Part shown: positions 25,021-34,575 of the stretch, one piece after another
Layout: each line of letters begins with the position of its first letter
How positions within the stretch are numbered: position 1 is the stretch's first letter
Source of the DNA: Citreicoccus inhibens
GTDB lineage: Bacteria; Myxococcota; Myxococcia; Myxococcales; Myxococcaceae
Direction: 5' to 3'
Length of the DNA stretch: 64,000 nt
NCBI RefSeq assembly: GCF_019039035.1
Contig: NZ_JAHNZT010000005.1
Span: forward strand, 310,001 to 374,000
The notes under the pieces: model-generated
Databases searched by the model: none
Told to the model about the DNA's origin: nothing
What the model saw: the letters and a program-made list of their open reading frames with translations, nothing else
Program-made: the position numbers and the translations under genes

Positions 25021-25689
25021 ATGCGCAAGAACACGTGGGGCAAGCGAGCCGTCCTGGCCACGATGATGACGGGGGCGTTCGGCTTCGGCGTCGTCGCGCA
25101 CGCGGACGACAAGATGGCGAAGCAGGACAAGCAAGTGGGCGAAGCCGCCGCCAAGCGGACGAAGTACGTGGGGCGGCTGGCCCTCTTCAACTCCAAGCAG
25201 ATCGCCCTGGCGCAATTGGCCGAGCAACAGGCGACGGATCCGCAAGTGAAGGCCTTCGCCAGCCAGCTGCTCCAGGACCACCAGAGCAATCAAGCGGACC
25301 TGAAGGCCTGGGCCCAGAGCAAGCAGATCGAAGTCGACACCGTGGACCTCTCCGGCAATCAGGAGGGCGTCGGTGGCTCCGGCATGCAGCAGGGCTACAA
25401 CGACAAGATGAAGAATGTCGGCGAGAAGCTGGGCAAGCAGATCGATGAGGACCGCAAGGAAATCAACGAGCTGAAGGCCAAGCAGGGCAAGGAGTTCGAC
25501 AAGGCCTTCTTGTCGCGCATCGCGGACGACCAGAAGGACGGGCGCGAGCTCTTGAACGACGGTCGTCGTGAGTACAAGAACGACGCCACGTTCCTCGCGC
25601 TGCTCAACAAGACCGAGACCGTGGTGGACAGCCACGAGAGCACGGCGAAGCAGCTCGAGAAGCAGATGAAGTCGTCGAAGATGCCGTAG
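25021..25689 (+). CDS. DUF4142 periplasmic protein
   Basis: ATG at 25021 follows GGGAGGC; the longer frame from 24721 is a shadow of the SPFH gene. The 222-residue product has a signal peptide (cleavage after GVVAHA). The mature part is a four-helix, ferritin-like bundle pattern with the DUF4142 hallmarks: FNSKQIALAQLAEQQATDPQVKAFASQLLQDHQ and, near the end, DDQKDGRELLNDGRREYKNDATFLALLNKT. DUF4142 proteins are often found among stress and envelope genes; no metal-binding EXXH pair is evident here. It is Lys/Gln-rich and less GC-extreme than its neighbours. It likely has its own promoter after the stem-loop at 24908. Confidence 0.9.
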   Translation: MRKNTWGKRAVLATMMTGAFGFGVVAHADDKMAKQDKQVGEAAAKRTKYVGRLALFNSKQIALAQLAEQQATDPQVKAFASQLLQDHQSNQADLKAWAQSKQIEVDTVDLSGNQEGVGGSGMQQGYNDKMKNVGEKLGKQIDEDRKEINELKAKQGKEFDKAFLSRIADDQKDGRELLNDGRREYKNDATFLALLNKTETVVDSHESTAKQLEKQMKSSKMP

Positions 25690-25767
25690 CCCTCGCGATG
25701 TAGTCCGGTGGTCGTCCGGGGCTCGGGCCGGTTGACGCGGCCCGGGCCCGGCGCCTATCCCGGCCCC

Positions 25768-26733
25768 ATGAGGACCGGGGCCTGGATGACGGGGGCAGTG
25801 CTGGCGACGGCGCTGTTCTTCTCCTGCGCCACCCCGGCGCCGCCGCCCCCCGCGGTGCCGCTCGTTGGCGCCACGTCCGAGGGGCCCTTCGTCCCCGAGG
25901 CGCGTGACCTGTTCGCGGGCTGCACGCCGCTGCCGGACAGTCCCACGGCTCGCACGTGGCGCTGCGCGGGGATGTCGCTGTGGTTGGAGGAGCGTCAGGA
26001 CCTGGAGCCCGCGCGGGCGCTCGCGGAGGCCCGGGCTCGCGTCATCGCGCGATTGGGCGCTGCGGGGCTGACGGAGTCGCGTGAGTCGCTGCCGCTCGTG
26101 GGGGCGTCGTGGCCCGCGCTGCGCTTCGCCGCCCGCGCTCCGGAGGGCGCGTGTCGCGCGTCGGGCTACGTCACGGTGGTGGCGCCCCTGGCGGGGCGGC
26201 GGCGTCAGCTCGGCTGCATCGTTCCGGGAGAGGACCGCGCGGAGCTGGCGCGGTGCCTGGAGCGCTTCGAGTTCCTCGCCGCGCATGGCAACCCCGAGGG
26301 CGACGTGTTGGACCCCGCCGCGCTGCTGCTGCCGCCGCGCCTGCCGTGGCGCGTGCTGACGGTGCCTCCGGGCTGTCGTCTGGCCAGCTCCACGAGTCGG
26401 TCCGGGCGCATCCGCTGCGAGGACGCGACGTTCTCATGGAGCGTCTTCGCTCCGACGGAGAACACCACGGGGCTCGCGCGCTGGCGCGACCAGAGCGTGG
26501 CGGAGTTGCACGACGCGCTGCCCGGCTCGGGGCCCGTGGAGGAGGTGGACTGTCGGCTGGAGGTGCGGCCCACGCGCTGCTTCCGGTTCACCACGCCCGG
26601 GCCCGAGGGCGCGCGCGTGCTGTGGGCCGCCGCCGTGACGTGGCAAGGCGGTGCGCTGTTCGCGGCCTGTGATTTCCCGTCGGGCGCGCTGGGGTTCCCC
26701 GCTGCGTGCAATGGTGTGTTCACCCCTCGCTGA
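25768..26733 (+). CDS. Lipoprotein of unknown function
   Basis: ATG at 25768 starts a signal peptide ending in the lipobox LFFSC; the frame upstream of it has no ribosome-binding site. The 321-residue mature protein contains many cysteines in pairs (GCTPLPDS, RTWRCAG, LGCIVPG, CRLASSTS, IRCED, DCRLEV, RCFRF, AACDFPSG, AACNG), suggesting disulfides in a periplasmic or outer-membrane setting. I do not recognise a family. It lies 6 bases before the osmolyte transporter ATPase, so it may be in the same transcript, but a functional link is not shown. Confidence 0.7.
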   Translation: MRTGAWMTGAVLATALFFSCATPAPPPPAVPLVGATSEGPFVPEARDLFAGCTPLPDSPTARTWRCAGMSLWLEERQDLEPARALAEARARVIARLGAAGLTESRESLPLVGASWPALRFAARAPEGACRASGYVTVVAPLAGRRRQLGCIVPGEDRAELARCLERFEFLAAHGNPEGDVLDPAALLLPPRLPWRVLTVPPGCRLASSTSRSGRIRCEDATFSWSVFAPTENTTGLARWRDQSVAELHDALPGSGPVEEVDCRLEVRPTRCFRFTTPGPEGARVLWAAAVTWQGGALFAACDFPSGALGFPAACNGVFTPR

Positions 26734-26739
26734 AGGACG

Positions 26740-27504
26740 GTGCCCGTGTACGAGCTGGAGGACGTGTCCAAGCGCTTCGGCTCCACCTGGGCACTGCATC
26801 CGCTGTCACTGACGTTGCCGTCCGGCCGCACCACGGTGCTCCTCGGTCCGAGCGGCTGTGGCAAGTCCACCTTGCTGCGCTTGCTCAACGGCCTGTCGCG
26901 CCCGGACACCGGCCGCGTCCTCTTCGAGGGACAGCCTCTGCCAGCAGAAGGCGACCCGCTCCTCGCCCTGCGGCGCCGCGTGGGCTACGCGCTTCAGGGC
27001 GGCGGGTTGTTTCCGCACCTCACGGGCACGCACAACGTCACGCTCATGGCCCAGCACCTGCGCTGGCCCGCGGCGCGCACGCGTGAGCGCTTGGACGTGC
27101 TCCTGGAGCTGACGCGCTTCCCCGCCGAGGCGCTGGAGCGCTATCCGGCGCAGCTCTCGGGAGGCCAGCGGCAGCGCGTGGCGCTGATGCGCGCGCTGAT
27201 GTTGGACCCGGACGTGCTGCTGTTGGATGAGCCGCTGGGCGCGTTGGACCCGCTGGTGCGCCACGAGCTGCAAGCGGACCTGCGCGGCATCTTCGCGCGC
27301 CTGCGCAAGACGGTGGTGCTGGTGACGCACGACCTCGCGGAGGCGGCGTTCCTGGGGGATGACCTCGTGCTGATGCGCGAGGGGCGGGTGGTGCAGCAGG
27401 GCGCGTTGCGAGAGCTGGAGGCGCGGCCCGCGGATCCCTTCGTCACCCGCTTCATCCAGGCGCAGCGTCCCTTGCCGCTCTCCGGTGACGAGGTGGCGTC
27501 GTGA
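26740..27504 (+). CDS. ABC transporter ATPase, OpuB/OpuC (quaternary amine) type
   Basis: A 254-residue nucleotide-binding subunit with Walker A GPSGCGKST, signature LSGGQRQR, Walker B LLLDEP and the switch His in LVTHD. GTG at 26740 follows AAGGA. No C-terminal CBS pair is present, unlike ProV/OpuAA/OpuCA, so the osmotic sensor found in many relatives is lacking. It overlaps the fused binding protein/permease gene by GTGA, which fixes the transporter type as quaternary amine or choline/glycine betaine uptake. It drives import of compatible solutes through the partner encoded next to it. Confidence 0.92.
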   Translation: MPVYELEDVSKRFGSTWALHPLSLTLPSGRTTVLLGPSGCGKSTLLRLLNGLSRPDTGRVLFEGQPLPAEGDPLLALRRRVGYALQGGGLFPHLTGTHNVTLMAQHLRWPAARTRERLDVLLELTRFPAEALERYPAQLSGGQRQRVALMRALMLDPDVLLLDEPLGALDPLVRHELQADLRGIFARLRKTVVLVTHDLAEAAFLGDDLVLMREGRVVQQGALRELEARPADPFVTRFIQAQRPLPLSGDEVAS

Positions 27505-29012
27505 GGGCGGCGCTGTGCGGAGTGCTGGGGCTGCTGTTGTTGGGGGCGTGCACGGAGGCGTCGGTGACGGAAGGGGGCGGGCCTCCCGTGCGAGTGGGCT
27601 CGAAGAAGTTCACCGAGTCCGTGCTCCTGGGCGAGATGGTGACGCAGCTCGCGCGCGGCGCGGGCGCCAACGCCGTTCACCGCCGTGAGCTGGGCGGCAC
27701 CACGGTGCTCTGGGAGGCGCTGCGCCGAGGCGAGCTGGACATCTATCCGGAGTACACCGGCACGCTCCGGCAGGAGCTCTTCTCGCGCCGCCACCTCGCG
27801 GACGATGCGGCGTTGGCGAAGGCGCTCGCGGAGGAGGGCCTGCGCATGAGTCGCCCGCTGGGCTTCAACAACACCTACGCCCTGGGCATGAAGGAGGCGG
27901 AGGCCGAGAAGTCGGGCATCCGCCGCATCTCGGATTTGCGTCAGCACCCCGAGCTGAAGCTGGGCTTCAGCAATGAGTTCATGGACCGCGCGGATGGTTG
28001 GCCCGCGCTGCGCGCGCGCTATCAGCTCCCCCAGCGTGACGTGCGCGGGCTCGACCACGACCTCGCGTACCGGGGCATGGACTCGGGCGCCATCGACGTG
28101 ACGGACCTGTACTCGACGGACGCGGAGATCGCCGCGTACACGCTGCGCGTGCTGGAGGATGACCTCCACCACTTTCCCGCCTACGACGCCGTGCTCGTGT
28201 ACCGCGCGGATTGGGCGGAGCGGGAGCCGCGGGTGGCAGACGCGGTGCTGCGGCTCGAAGGGCACCTGTCCGAGCAGGACATGGTGGCGCTCAACGCCCG
28301 CGCGCGACTGGAGCGCGTGCCCGAGTCGCGCGTGTCCGCCGACTTCCTCGCCAGTCGGCTGGGCGTGGCGGCGAAGGTCCGGGATGAGGGCGCTGTGTCG
28401 CGCGTGTGGCGGCGCACGCGTGAGCACCTGTCGCTGGTGGGCGTGTCGCTCGCGGCGGCCATCGCGCTCGCGGTGCCGCTGGGGGTGCTCGCGTCGCGGC
28501 GGCCTCGGTTGGGGCAGGGCGTGCTGGGCTTCACCAGCATCGTGCAGACGGTGCCCTCGCTGGCGCTGCTGGTGTTCATGATTCCGCTGCTGGGCATCGG
28601 CTCGCGGCCGGCCATCGCGGCGCTGTTCCTCTACAGCCTCTTGCCCATCGTGCGGAACACCACCGCGGGGCTCTCGGGCATCCCAGGGGAGCTGCGCGAG
28701 TCCGCCGAGGCGCTGGGGCTTCCACCGCGCGCGCGGCTGTGGCGCATCGAGCTGCCGTTGGCCGCGCCCTCCATCCTCGCGGGCATCCAGACGGCGGCGG
28801 TCATCAACGTGGGCACCGCGACGCTCGGCGCGTTGGTGGGCGCGGGGGGCTACGGCCAGCCCATCCTCACGGGCATTCGCTTGGATGACGTGGGGTTGAT
28901 TCTGGAGGGCGCGGTGCCCGCGGCCGTGCTGGCCCTGCTCGTCAGTGGTCTGTTCGAGCTGGTGGAGCGCGGGGTGGTGCCCCGAGGGCTACGCCTGCGA
29001 GGCGACCCCTGA
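27501..29012 (+). CDS. Fused substrate-binding protein and permease of an OpuB/OpuC-type osmolyte transporter
   Basis: One 503-residue chain carries both extracytoplasmic binding protein and membrane domain. The N-terminus is a lipobox (LLLLGAC, Cys17). Residues about 30-295 are an OpuAC/OpuBC-type binding domain: VGSKKFTES, GELDIYPEYTGT and DLYSTDAEI. Residues about 310-500 are a BPD-type permease with five or six helices and an EAA loop (ESAEALGLPPRARLWRIELPLA). In the well-known fusions (OpuABC, BusAB) the permease comes first; here the binding domain is first. Lipid anchoring of a chain that continues into the membrane would place the binding domain between two anchors. Likely substrates are glycine betaine, choline or related quaternary amines. 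Its last 24 bases overlap the end of ctaA. Confidence 0.9.
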   Translation: MRAALCGVLGLLLLGACTEASVTEGGGPPVRVGSKKFTESVLLGEMVTQLARGAGANAVHRRELGGTTVLWEALRRGELDIYPEYTGTLRQELFSRRHLADDAALAKALAEEGLRMSRPLGFNNTYALGMKEAEAEKSGIRRISDLRQHPELKLGFSNEFMDRADGWPALRARYQLPQRDVRGLDHDLAYRGMDSGAIDVTDLYSTDAEIAAYTLRVLEDDLHHFPAYDAVLVYRADWAEREPRVADAVLRLEGHLSEQDMVALNARARLERVPESRVSADFLASRLGVAAKVRDEGAVSRVWRRTREHLSLVGVSLAAAIALAVPLGVLASRRPRLGQGVLGFTSIVQTVPSLALLVFMIPLLGIGSRPAIAALFLYSLLPIVRNTTAGLSGIPGELRESAEALGLPPRARLWRIELPLAAPSILAGIQTAAVINVGTATLGALVGAGGYGQPILTGIRLDDVGLILEGAVPAAVLALLVSGLFELVERGVVPRGLRLRGDP

Positions 29013-29966
29013 TAGCACCGGCGCTTGCTTCGCGTCGTAACCCGGCGCGTCCACCGCGAGCCCGGAGGCGCACAGCCGCACCACGCCCATCCACACCAGG
29101 TCCGCGAGCAGCAGGTGCACGAGCTGCATCCACACGGGCGCCAGCAGCACCAGATTGACCATGCCCGCGCAGAGCTGCGCCGCGTAGACGATGACGAGCA
29201 GCATCGACGCCCGTCGCACCTCCGCCGAAGGTCGCATCCGCGCGACGACGCGACTGGCCAGCACGAGCAGCGCGCCCATTCCCACCGCGAGCAGCGGGTG
29301 CAGCACGCGCCGGCGCACCAGCACGTGCGCCGTGTCGGACATGTCCTGGCGAATGCCCTCGGCCAGGCTGGACGCGGGGAAGAGGGTGTCGCCCAGCGCG
29401 GCCACGGCGCCGCTGACCCCGAGCACCAGCAGTCCCACCACGCTCGCGGCCAGGAGCACGCCCGTCCACCCCTGTCCGCGCCACGTCGCGCGCGCGCGCC
29501 CGGCCGACCACCACACCACCAGCGTCTGCGCGCCCACCAGGAGGAACGTGTTGATGAGGTGGATGCCCATCCACACCGCGCGCCCCATGGACTTGTTGTC
29601 CGCCACGTACTCGAGCAGCACGAGGCCCGCGCCCACCAACCCTTCCGTGAGCATGAACACCAGCGACATCACCGCCGCGCGGCGCACCGGGTGCCCCTTG
29701 GCGTGGGCGCGCAGGCCCCAGACGCACAGGGCCACGGCCAGCACCGTGGCCAGTCCGCTCGTCAGCCGGTGGGTGTACTCGATGACGGTGGCCAGGGTGG
29801 GCGCGCGAGGAACCACCTCGCCGTTGCACACCGGCCAGTGAGCGCCACAGCCCGCCCCCGAGCCTGTCGCACGGACGAAGGCGCCCCAGAGGATGACGCC
29901 CAGGGTGTAGGCGAGCACCAGGGAGCTGAAGATCCGGAACCGACGCGACGAGGCGGGAAACGTCAT
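28989..29966 (-). CDS. ctaA: Heme A synthase (CtaA/Cox15 family)
   Basis: ATG at 29966 begins MTFPASSRRF; the longer frame upstream lacks hydrophobic structure. The 325-residue protein has about eight membrane helices and the four heme-ligand histidine regions of the family: YTHRLTS, GIHLINTF, RRRVLHP and VHLLLAD. Early GAFVRATGSGAGCGAHWPVCNG carries the paired cysteines found in type-C CtaA proteins. It oxidises the C8 methyl of heme O to give heme A for aa3-type cytochrome oxidase, in the cytoplasmic membrane. No cytochrome oxidase genes lie in this window, so it is separate from its cluster. It converges on the transporter fusion with a 24-base overlap. Confidence 0.92.
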   Translation of the reverse strand: MTFPASSRRFRIFSSLVLAYTLGVILWGAFVRATGSGAGCGAHWPVCNGEVVPRAPTLATVIEYTHRLTSGLATVLAVALCVWGLRAHAKGHPVRRAAVMSLVFMLTEGLVGAGLVLLEYVADNKSMGRAVWMGIHLINTFLLVGAQTLVVWWSAGRARATWRGQGWTGVLLAASVVGLLVLGVSGAVAALGDTLFPASSLAEGIRQDMSDTAHVLVRRRVLHPLLAVGMGALLVLASRVVARMRPSAEVRRASMLLVIVYAAQLCAGMVNLVLLAPVWMQLVHLLLADLVWMGVVRLCASGLAVDAPGYDAKQAPVLSGVASQA

Positions 29967-30056
29967 GGCGCCCGCACTAACGCACGCCCACGCCGCGCGC
30001 CGCCACGTTCGCGATGCGCCGTCCATCAGCCCGCCTGCTCTCCGCGAACGGTCCAC

Positions 30057-30070
30057 CGTATCCGGATACG
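30057..30070. promoter_or_regulatory. Perfect 14-base palindrome, candidate activator site
   Basis: CGTATCCGGATACG is a perfect palindrome about 103-116 bases upstream of the start predicted for the RNA gene at 30172, and 91 bases upstream of the ctaA start on the other strand. The distance suits a sigma-54 activator site. Confidence 0.45.
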
Positions 30071-30095
30071 CCCGGTCGGATGCTCCCGAGCCCGG

Positions 30096-30123
30096 GTTTG
30101 GATGCACGGGATGATTTCCAAAC
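30096..30123. promoter_or_regulatory. Inverted repeat GTTTGGA-14-TCCAAAC, candidate activator site
   Basis: A perfect 7-base inverted repeat with a 14-base spacer, 24 bases upstream of the -24 element at 30147. Together with the palindrome at 30057 it could form a pair of regulator sites. Confidence 0.4.
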
Positions 30124-30146
30124 GCGGGGAACCGGCCCGTGCGCGC

Positions 30147-30162
30147 TGGCACGCGAGATGCT
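30147..30162 (+). promoter_or_regulatory. Sigma-54 (-24/-12) promoter of the pxr-like RNA
   Basis: TGGCACGCGAGATGCT matches the consensus TGGCACG-4-TTGCT at every arm position except one (A for T at the first -12 base). GG at 30148-30149 and GC at 30160-30161 are ten bases apart. The start would be near 30172-30173, just before the first hairpin. Confidence 0.75.
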
Positions 30163-30171
30163 CTGTGTCTG

Positions 30172-30327
30172 CCACGTGACGGATTTCGGAGGCGTCATGT
30201 TGGACGCCTCCTTGCCCCGGGTCGGTGCCCCCCCCTCGCCGACCCGCGGGCGTCTTTTCGAGGCCGTGAACGCAGCAGCAGTCGCACCCCGGGTCGGAGG
30301 TTCCCCCCCTGCCCGACCTGGGGTGTT
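30172..30327 (+). ncRNA. pxr: Putative Pxr-family small RNA (3' end uncertain)
   Basis: Downstream of the -24/-12 promoter come three stem-loops: a perfect 9-base stem with a 6-base loop (30188-30211), then two sister hairpins with stems built on CCCCGGGTCGG/CCGACC and C-rich loops, one with eight C (30215-30250) and one with seven C (30287-30323). The second hairpin is followed by TCTTTT (30253-30258), so a short form could end near 30258 and a long one near 30327. No reading frame with a ribosome-binding site is present. From memory, the Myxococcus xanthus sRNA Pxr, a repressor of starvation-induced development, has three stem-loops, two length forms, a sigma-54-type promoter and a run of seven cytosines that was hit by a mutation restoring development, and lies beside a sigma-54 activator gene. 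All of these match; identity is inferred. Confidence 0.6.
30215..30258 (+). terminator. Stem-loop with TCTTTT tail inside the pxr-like RNA
   Basis: The GGTCGG/CCGACC hairpin, extended by CCC/GGG with one bulge, is followed by CGTCTTTTCG. This is the best intrinsic-terminator form in the region and could set the 3' end of a short RNA. Confidence 0.5.
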
Positions 30328-30396
30328 CCTCGGCCCGAGGCTTCCCACAGGGGTGTGGGGAAAAGGGTGGAGCGCATCGCGGGCCGGGCTCCGGGC

Positions 30397-33306
<2,910 letters not shown>

Positions 33307-33453
33307 GGCAGTCCCCTTGCGCGTCCCCCGGCCGCGCGCCCTTCAATGTGTTCTCCCCCGCGGGATTGCAAACGAATGGACATGCATGCCGGGCGGGCGG
33401 GGCTCCGAGCGAATCACTCCCTCAACACCTCGGAGAGTTGTTAGCGTCACCGC

Positions 33454-34566
33454 GTGCCTCCGTCTTCGCCTTCCGAGCCATCTTCCAACTCTCCCTCGAC
33501 GACACAGGATGAGCGGCTGGCCCGCCTGGAAACGGCGCTGCGGGAAGGGCAGGCCCGGCAGGACGCGGCCCTGGAGGCGTGGGTGCGCCAGATGGGCCGG
33601 TTGCCCACCACCAAGGAGCGCCGTCGCTGGGACAAGAAGTGGCGCGTTCAGGCCAAGCGCGACGCGCGCCGGGCCGAGCGCAGCGCGCTGTCCAAGCCCG
33701 TGAAGCGGGAGCCGCTGGTCGCTGGGGCGCTGACGGTCGTCGCGGTGGTGTGCGTGCTGATGGCGGTGCGCAACCGGGACATGTTCTGGCTCATCTTCGT
33801 GGCGCTCGGCCTGTTCCTCCGCGCCGCGAAGCACCTGCCGGACCCCGTGCCCGAGCCCACGGGAGAGGCCACGCCCGAGTCGAAGCAGGACGCGCTGCCC
33901 ACGCCAACGCAGGAGCCGGTCGATGCGAAGGCGGCACCGGTCGTCGCGCCGCCCGCGCCTGTCGTCGTGAAGTCCCCGCCGGTCGCCCCTCCCGTCACGA
34001 CGTCCGGCCCGAAGGCCGCGGACCCGCGTCTGGCGCGCGTGGATGCCACCTGCGACAAACTGCTCGCTGAGCTGCGCGCGGCGCCCGACGTGCTGCGCGA
34101 GGTGGTGCACGCGCCCGAGCGCACGGTGCAGGCGCTGCGCGAGGGTTGCCACGCGCTGGTGCGCCGCGAGCACGAGCTGCGCGCCCTCCTCACGCCCGAG
34201 GACGCCGAGCGGCTGGCGGCGGACCGCGAGCGGCTGACGGCGCGACTCGCCGCCGAGATGGACGAGGTGGTGCGGGCGCGGCTCCAAGGCGCGCTGAACG
34301 CGCTGGACGCGCAGCGCCGCCAGCGGGAGGACCTGCGCATCGACGCGGACCGGCTGGAGGCCGAGTACACGCGGCTGGCGTACACGCTGGAGAACCTCTA
34401 CGCGCAGGTGCTGCGCGTGCGCTCGGCGGATGCGTCGGGCGCGGACGTGGCGGGCGCGGGGCTGCGCCAGAGCGTGGATCAGCTCGGCGCGGAAGTGCAG
34501 GCCGTCACCGAGGCCCTGGAGGATGTCCACGGCGGACCCTCGGGCGGCCGGGTCCGCACGCGCTGA
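33454..34566 (+). CDS. Membrane protein with coiled-coil C-terminus, function unknown
   Basis: GTG at 33454 starts a 370-residue protein. Residues 1-80 are soluble and charged (LARLETALREGQARQDAALEAWVRQMGRLPTTKERRRWDKKW). Two hydrophobic helices at about 88-104 and 109-124 form a hairpin, then a Pro/Val-rich linker (PVVAPPAPVVVKSPPVAPPV) leads to a 180-residue helical domain rich in Arg, Glu and Leu, predicted coiled coil. No enzyme motif is present. It is divergent from the XRE-sigma-54 regulator and convergent with the dehydrogenase gene (9-base gap). The ribosome-binding site is weak. Confidence 0.75.
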   Translation: MPPSSPSEPSSNSPSTTQDERLARLETALREGQARQDAALEAWVRQMGRLPTTKERRRWDKKWRVQAKRDARRAERSALSKPVKREPLVAGALTVVAVVCVLMAVRNRDMFWLIFVALGLFLRAAKHLPDPVPEPTGEATPESKQDALPTPTQEPVDAKAAPVVAPPAPVVVKSPPVAPPVTTSGPKAADPRLARVDATCDKLLAELRAAPDVLREVVHAPERTVQALREGCHALVRREHELRALLTPEDAERLAADRERLTARLAAEMDEVVRARLQGALNALDAQRRQREDLRIDADRLEAEYTRLAYTLENLYAQVLRVRSADASGADVAGAGLRQSVDQLGAEVQAVTEALEDVHGGPSGGRVRTR

Positions 34567-34575
34567 CGTGGCGGG

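Larger units (their letters stand above)
29967..30396. other. 430-base intergenic region rich in palindromes; holds a sigma-54 promoter and an RNA gene
   Basis: Between ctaA (minus, starts 29966) and the XRE-TPR-sigma-54 regulator (minus, ends 30397). From left to right it holds a 14-base palindrome (30057-30070), an inverted repeat (30096-30123), a -24/-12 promoter on the plus strand (30147-30162), and three hairpins (30188-30211, 30215-30250, 30287-30323), then weaker stems near 30328-30340 and 30344-30359. No protein-coding frame here looks real. Confidence 0.7.

Noticed and set aside
25768-26733. Lipoprotein as a fourth subunit of the osmolyte transporter
   Set aside because: It lies close to the ATPase gene but bears no similarity to binding proteins, and the binding domain is already in the fusion protein.
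30344-30359. Hairpin CCCACA-GGGG-TGTGGG as terminator of the XRE-sigma-54 gene
   Set aside because: The stem is six bases and there is no T-run on the minus strand; kept only as a weak stem in the region description.
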